Part shown: in pieces, positions 61,662 through 64,000 of the stretch
Layout: each line of letters opens with the position of its first letter
Numbering within the stretch: position 1 is the stretch's first letter
DNA from: Parus major
Taxonomy: Eukaryota > Chordata > Aves > Passeriformes > Paridae
Reading direction: 5' to 3'
DNA length: 64,000 bases
Assembly: GCF_001522545.3 (NCBI RefSeq)
Contig: NC_031768.1
Span: forward strand, 89,948,230 to 90,012,229
Made by a program: the position numbers and the translations under genes
The notes under the pieces: model-generated
Databases searched by the model: none
Seen by the model: the letters and a program-made list of their open reading frames with translations, nothing else
What the model was told of the DNA's origin: nothing

Positions 61662-63847
61662 GTAAGCACAGATAAGCTCAGAGCTAGATAAAACCTCTTG
61701 GAGAAGACCCTTCAAATACTTAGTTTGCAAAAAAACCAAATGTACCTTTGTTTGAAATTTCATCCATTTGCTATTCACTGGTAGAGATGGCATTTGACAT
61801 CTTCCCCAACACCTATCTGACCATGAGTTCCCAGGAAAGGTGGTACCCTTATATGCCACTAATCACTTTATATCTTAGAGGCAACCTCCCCTCTTTCCTG
61901 TTTACAGAGTATTTGAGTGGAAGTCAGCTAGGATCCATATAATTGACTGCTGTTCACCCACCTCAGTTAGCAAACTCATGTGCAAACACTGCCATTTGCA
62001 AAATCTTTCACACTTTTTCTTTTTTTTTTTTTAAAGAGCTATTTTCAAAATAGGAATATCCAAGAAGTAGGATTCTTATAGAGCAACTAAAAAGAGCTCA
62101 GTACATTGAAAAAGGCTTATGTTGCAAACTATTTGCCCATTCCTAGACACAAGCAACATAGCATCTCTTCAGTGAACATGCCAAACTGCACTGCCACAAG
62201 TGAGAGGAGATCAGGGTCCTAGAACTAAACATTCTTGGGTCATTTTGTGCATGGGCACAATGATGTAATCACCTTTGTGCCTAAATGCAAAAGGGATGCT
62301 GAATCCCACACCTACATGTTGCACTTTATTTGCATTTTATTCCTAGGAGAGGCAACAGACTAGAACCGTGGTCTTTCCTTTATAAATGAAAATATTTTGC
62401 AGCAGCTTGGCTTTCCTTTGAAGTGAGGCTTGCTTTCTTTGTAAGTGGCCATGCAGTAATGCAGATAAGGGAGGTAAGGTGAGCAGCAGAGCTGCCAGGG
62501 TTTGTTTCCCAGGGTGGCAGGTTGCCTACACAGTCACCTGTGGTTCAGGGCTGCTGGTGAGGAGAGGCATGGTCAGGGAATTAAAACAGATCCTTAGGAC
62601 CTCAGCTCTCCCTTGACAATGTCTGTGGCTGCATGCATTGGGTATTGTGACCACAACACATGCAACTGGCTTCAGGGACAGAAATGGGCATCTGCCCCAT
62701 CCATAAGGGCTACAAACAGGGCAGAGCTTTGCCATGACCCTGCAGCAGTGGGATCCCAGGTTCCCATGGCTCAGGCCACTATGGCAGCAGGAAACTGCAC
62801 ATGCTGCTGCAGGCCCAACAGAGGCACAGCCTCACATTTTAACATCGCTCTCAAGGATGCTGTAAGGTACTTCATGAGGTTTTGCTTGCTATGCCATCTG
62901 GTGTGTCACTGAAAAATCATGTTCTGTGAAAAAAGAGAACAAGGATTTCTGGTTTTGTGTTTTCCACTCAGGAAGGAAAATACCTGGCAAAGCAAGGAAA
63001 TAAAACTGGACATGTCTGTGGTGCCTTGTCAGCCTGATCTGAAAACTAAAATAAACCCAGAGGTTCTCTACTCCTCTGAAGGCTGTGGCTTGCCTGTTTT
63101 GTTTTTTTTTTTCTTCAAGTGAAAGCACACTTGATTTATACCACTATTGTTGGGCAAAATAATCAGACTGAACCTTCTCACCAGCAGTGACTAGTTAAGA
63201 AAAGGGGAACAAAGTTTGGATCAATGACAGTCTAAAGTGACAGACAGGTCTTCCAACTTCCTCATTAACATTGTGATGTGTGTAGGACCAAAGAACAGGT
63301 TTAAACTATTTTGCATAGGAGGAGGATCAGCCAGGAAAATTCACATCCAGACTTTCTACTGCTCAAAACCACTCTAGCATGCTGGTTTTAACATTTTTCA
63401 AAAGCAAGGTCTTTGCAATGACCTCTTCCAGCAAATGACACTTGAAAAAAACTATATATAGATTTAGATACACAAGTATCATTCATAGATTTTCAAGATG
63501 ATCATACCAGCTCCTTTCAACTGCTCTTCTTTCTTCTTGGCCTCCTTAAAGCCAGGGCAATTGCTACTCCTTATCCCCCATCACCGTAGGTCCTTCAGCA
63601 TTCATTTGGGTTACCCCGTCCTCTATCAGCCTCCCTCTCAATGCTTCCACCTCTGCAGTGAACATACTAACACCTCCCTTTGAAGGTGACCTGCTTCTCA
63701 TCTGCTCCTCATGCTAAGGCAGAGGTTTCCAACAGCAGAGAAACTGGGTGACCTCCTTCTCCCTGCTTAGGCTGCTTGTGGCATACCCTACCAGGCATAG
63801 GTTGGTGCTGCAAATCACTGTGTCACCACATGCATTTGTCATGGCAG
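61662..63847 (+). other. CASQ2: CASQ2 intron 3 (2.19 kb)
   Basis: GT...AG intron (GTAAGC to ATGGCAG). It contains T-rich runs near 62018 and 63101, and no recognised interspersed repeat, nested exon or RNA gene. Confidence 0.93.
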
Positions 63848-63959
63848 TTGCTAGAAGACCCCGTGGAGGTCATAAACAGCAAGCTGGAGCTTCAGGCCTT
63901 TGACCAGATCGACGACGAAATCAAACTCATTGGCTACTTCAAGGGAGAAGACTCAGAAC
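63848..63959 (+). CDS. CASQ2: CASQ2 exon 4, residues 141-177 plus one base
   Basis: 112 bases, equal to the human exon (c.421-532), with donor AAC|GTAAGA. It encodes [20 protein letters not shown] and then [17 protein letters not shown]. This begins the linker and first strands of thioredoxin-like domain II. L167 in IKLIGYF, mutated in human CPVT, is conserved. The split last codon begins with C, so residue 178 is not the Tyr I recall in human. The gene continues beyond the window; the remaining exons, including the Asp-rich C-terminus that binds Ca2+, are not present. Confidence 0.97.
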
Positions 63960-64000
63960 GTAAGATAAACGTGTTCCTCGTGGGCCTTGCAGCCTGCCTG

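Noticed and set aside
45881..63959. Identification as CASQ1
   Set aside because: [19 protein letters not shown] and the NHLH2 linkage fit CASQ2; the CASQ1 equivalents that I recall differ.
1..64000. CRISPR arrays, bacterial operons, viral genes, tRNA or rRNA genes
   Set aside because: None were seen. Repeats are microsatellites, a few tandem duplications and CR1 fragments, and no cloverleaf or rRNA landmark was recognised.

Overview
The window looks like a nuclear chromosome segment from a bird. Almost all of the interspersed repeats I can recognise are CR1 LINEs, in both the classic avian 3'-tail form and an older, more diverged form. I see no mammalian-type SINEs. Two vertebrate genes are recognisable and lie on the + strand in the order NHLH2 then CASQ2, which is the same neighbour pair and relative orientation as in human 1p13. 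I cannot name the species. One run of 312 Ns and one embedded Tn5/Nextera adapter indicate a draft short-read assembly.

Layout: 1-6990 is gene-free upstream sequence. A CpG-rich block at about 7070-11150 holds NHLH2: a probable 5' non-coding exon ending at 8617, an assembly gap at 7851-8162, the single coding exon at 10585-11019, and an AT/GT-rich 3' UTR ending near two poly(A) signals at 12164-12182. From 12.2 to 45.5 kb is intergenic sequence with scattered CR1 copies, microsatellites, a local duplication (33.6-34.0 kb and 37.7-38.3 kb), a small CpG island with a CTCF-like motif at 33.1-33.5 kb, and several non-repetitive stretches that read like regulatory DNA. From about 45.54 kb to the right edge is the 5' part of CASQ2: a candidate promoter with a MEF2/E-box/CArG-like trio, then exons 1-4 (234, 85, 101 and 112 coding bases). 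The gene runs off the right edge after residue 177.

Function: NHLH2 is a neuronal/neuroendocrine bHLH transcription factor. CASQ2 is the Ca2+-buffering protein of the sarcoplasmic reticulum lumen. They are neighbours with unrelated expression, so any insulator or tissue-specific enhancers between them matter. Two clusters of muscle-type motifs inside the 13.9-kb CASQ2 intron 1 (54.8-55.0 kb and 58.75-58.97 kb) and the CTCF-like sites are the most testable regulatory leads.

I found no CRISPR array, operon, tRNA, rRNA, intact transposon ORF or new protein system. The most secure unusual observations are the adapter artefact at 19.7 kb, the CR1-linked duplication, and the glycine-rich expansion in NHLH2. 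All motif-based regulatory calls are inference from reading by eye.
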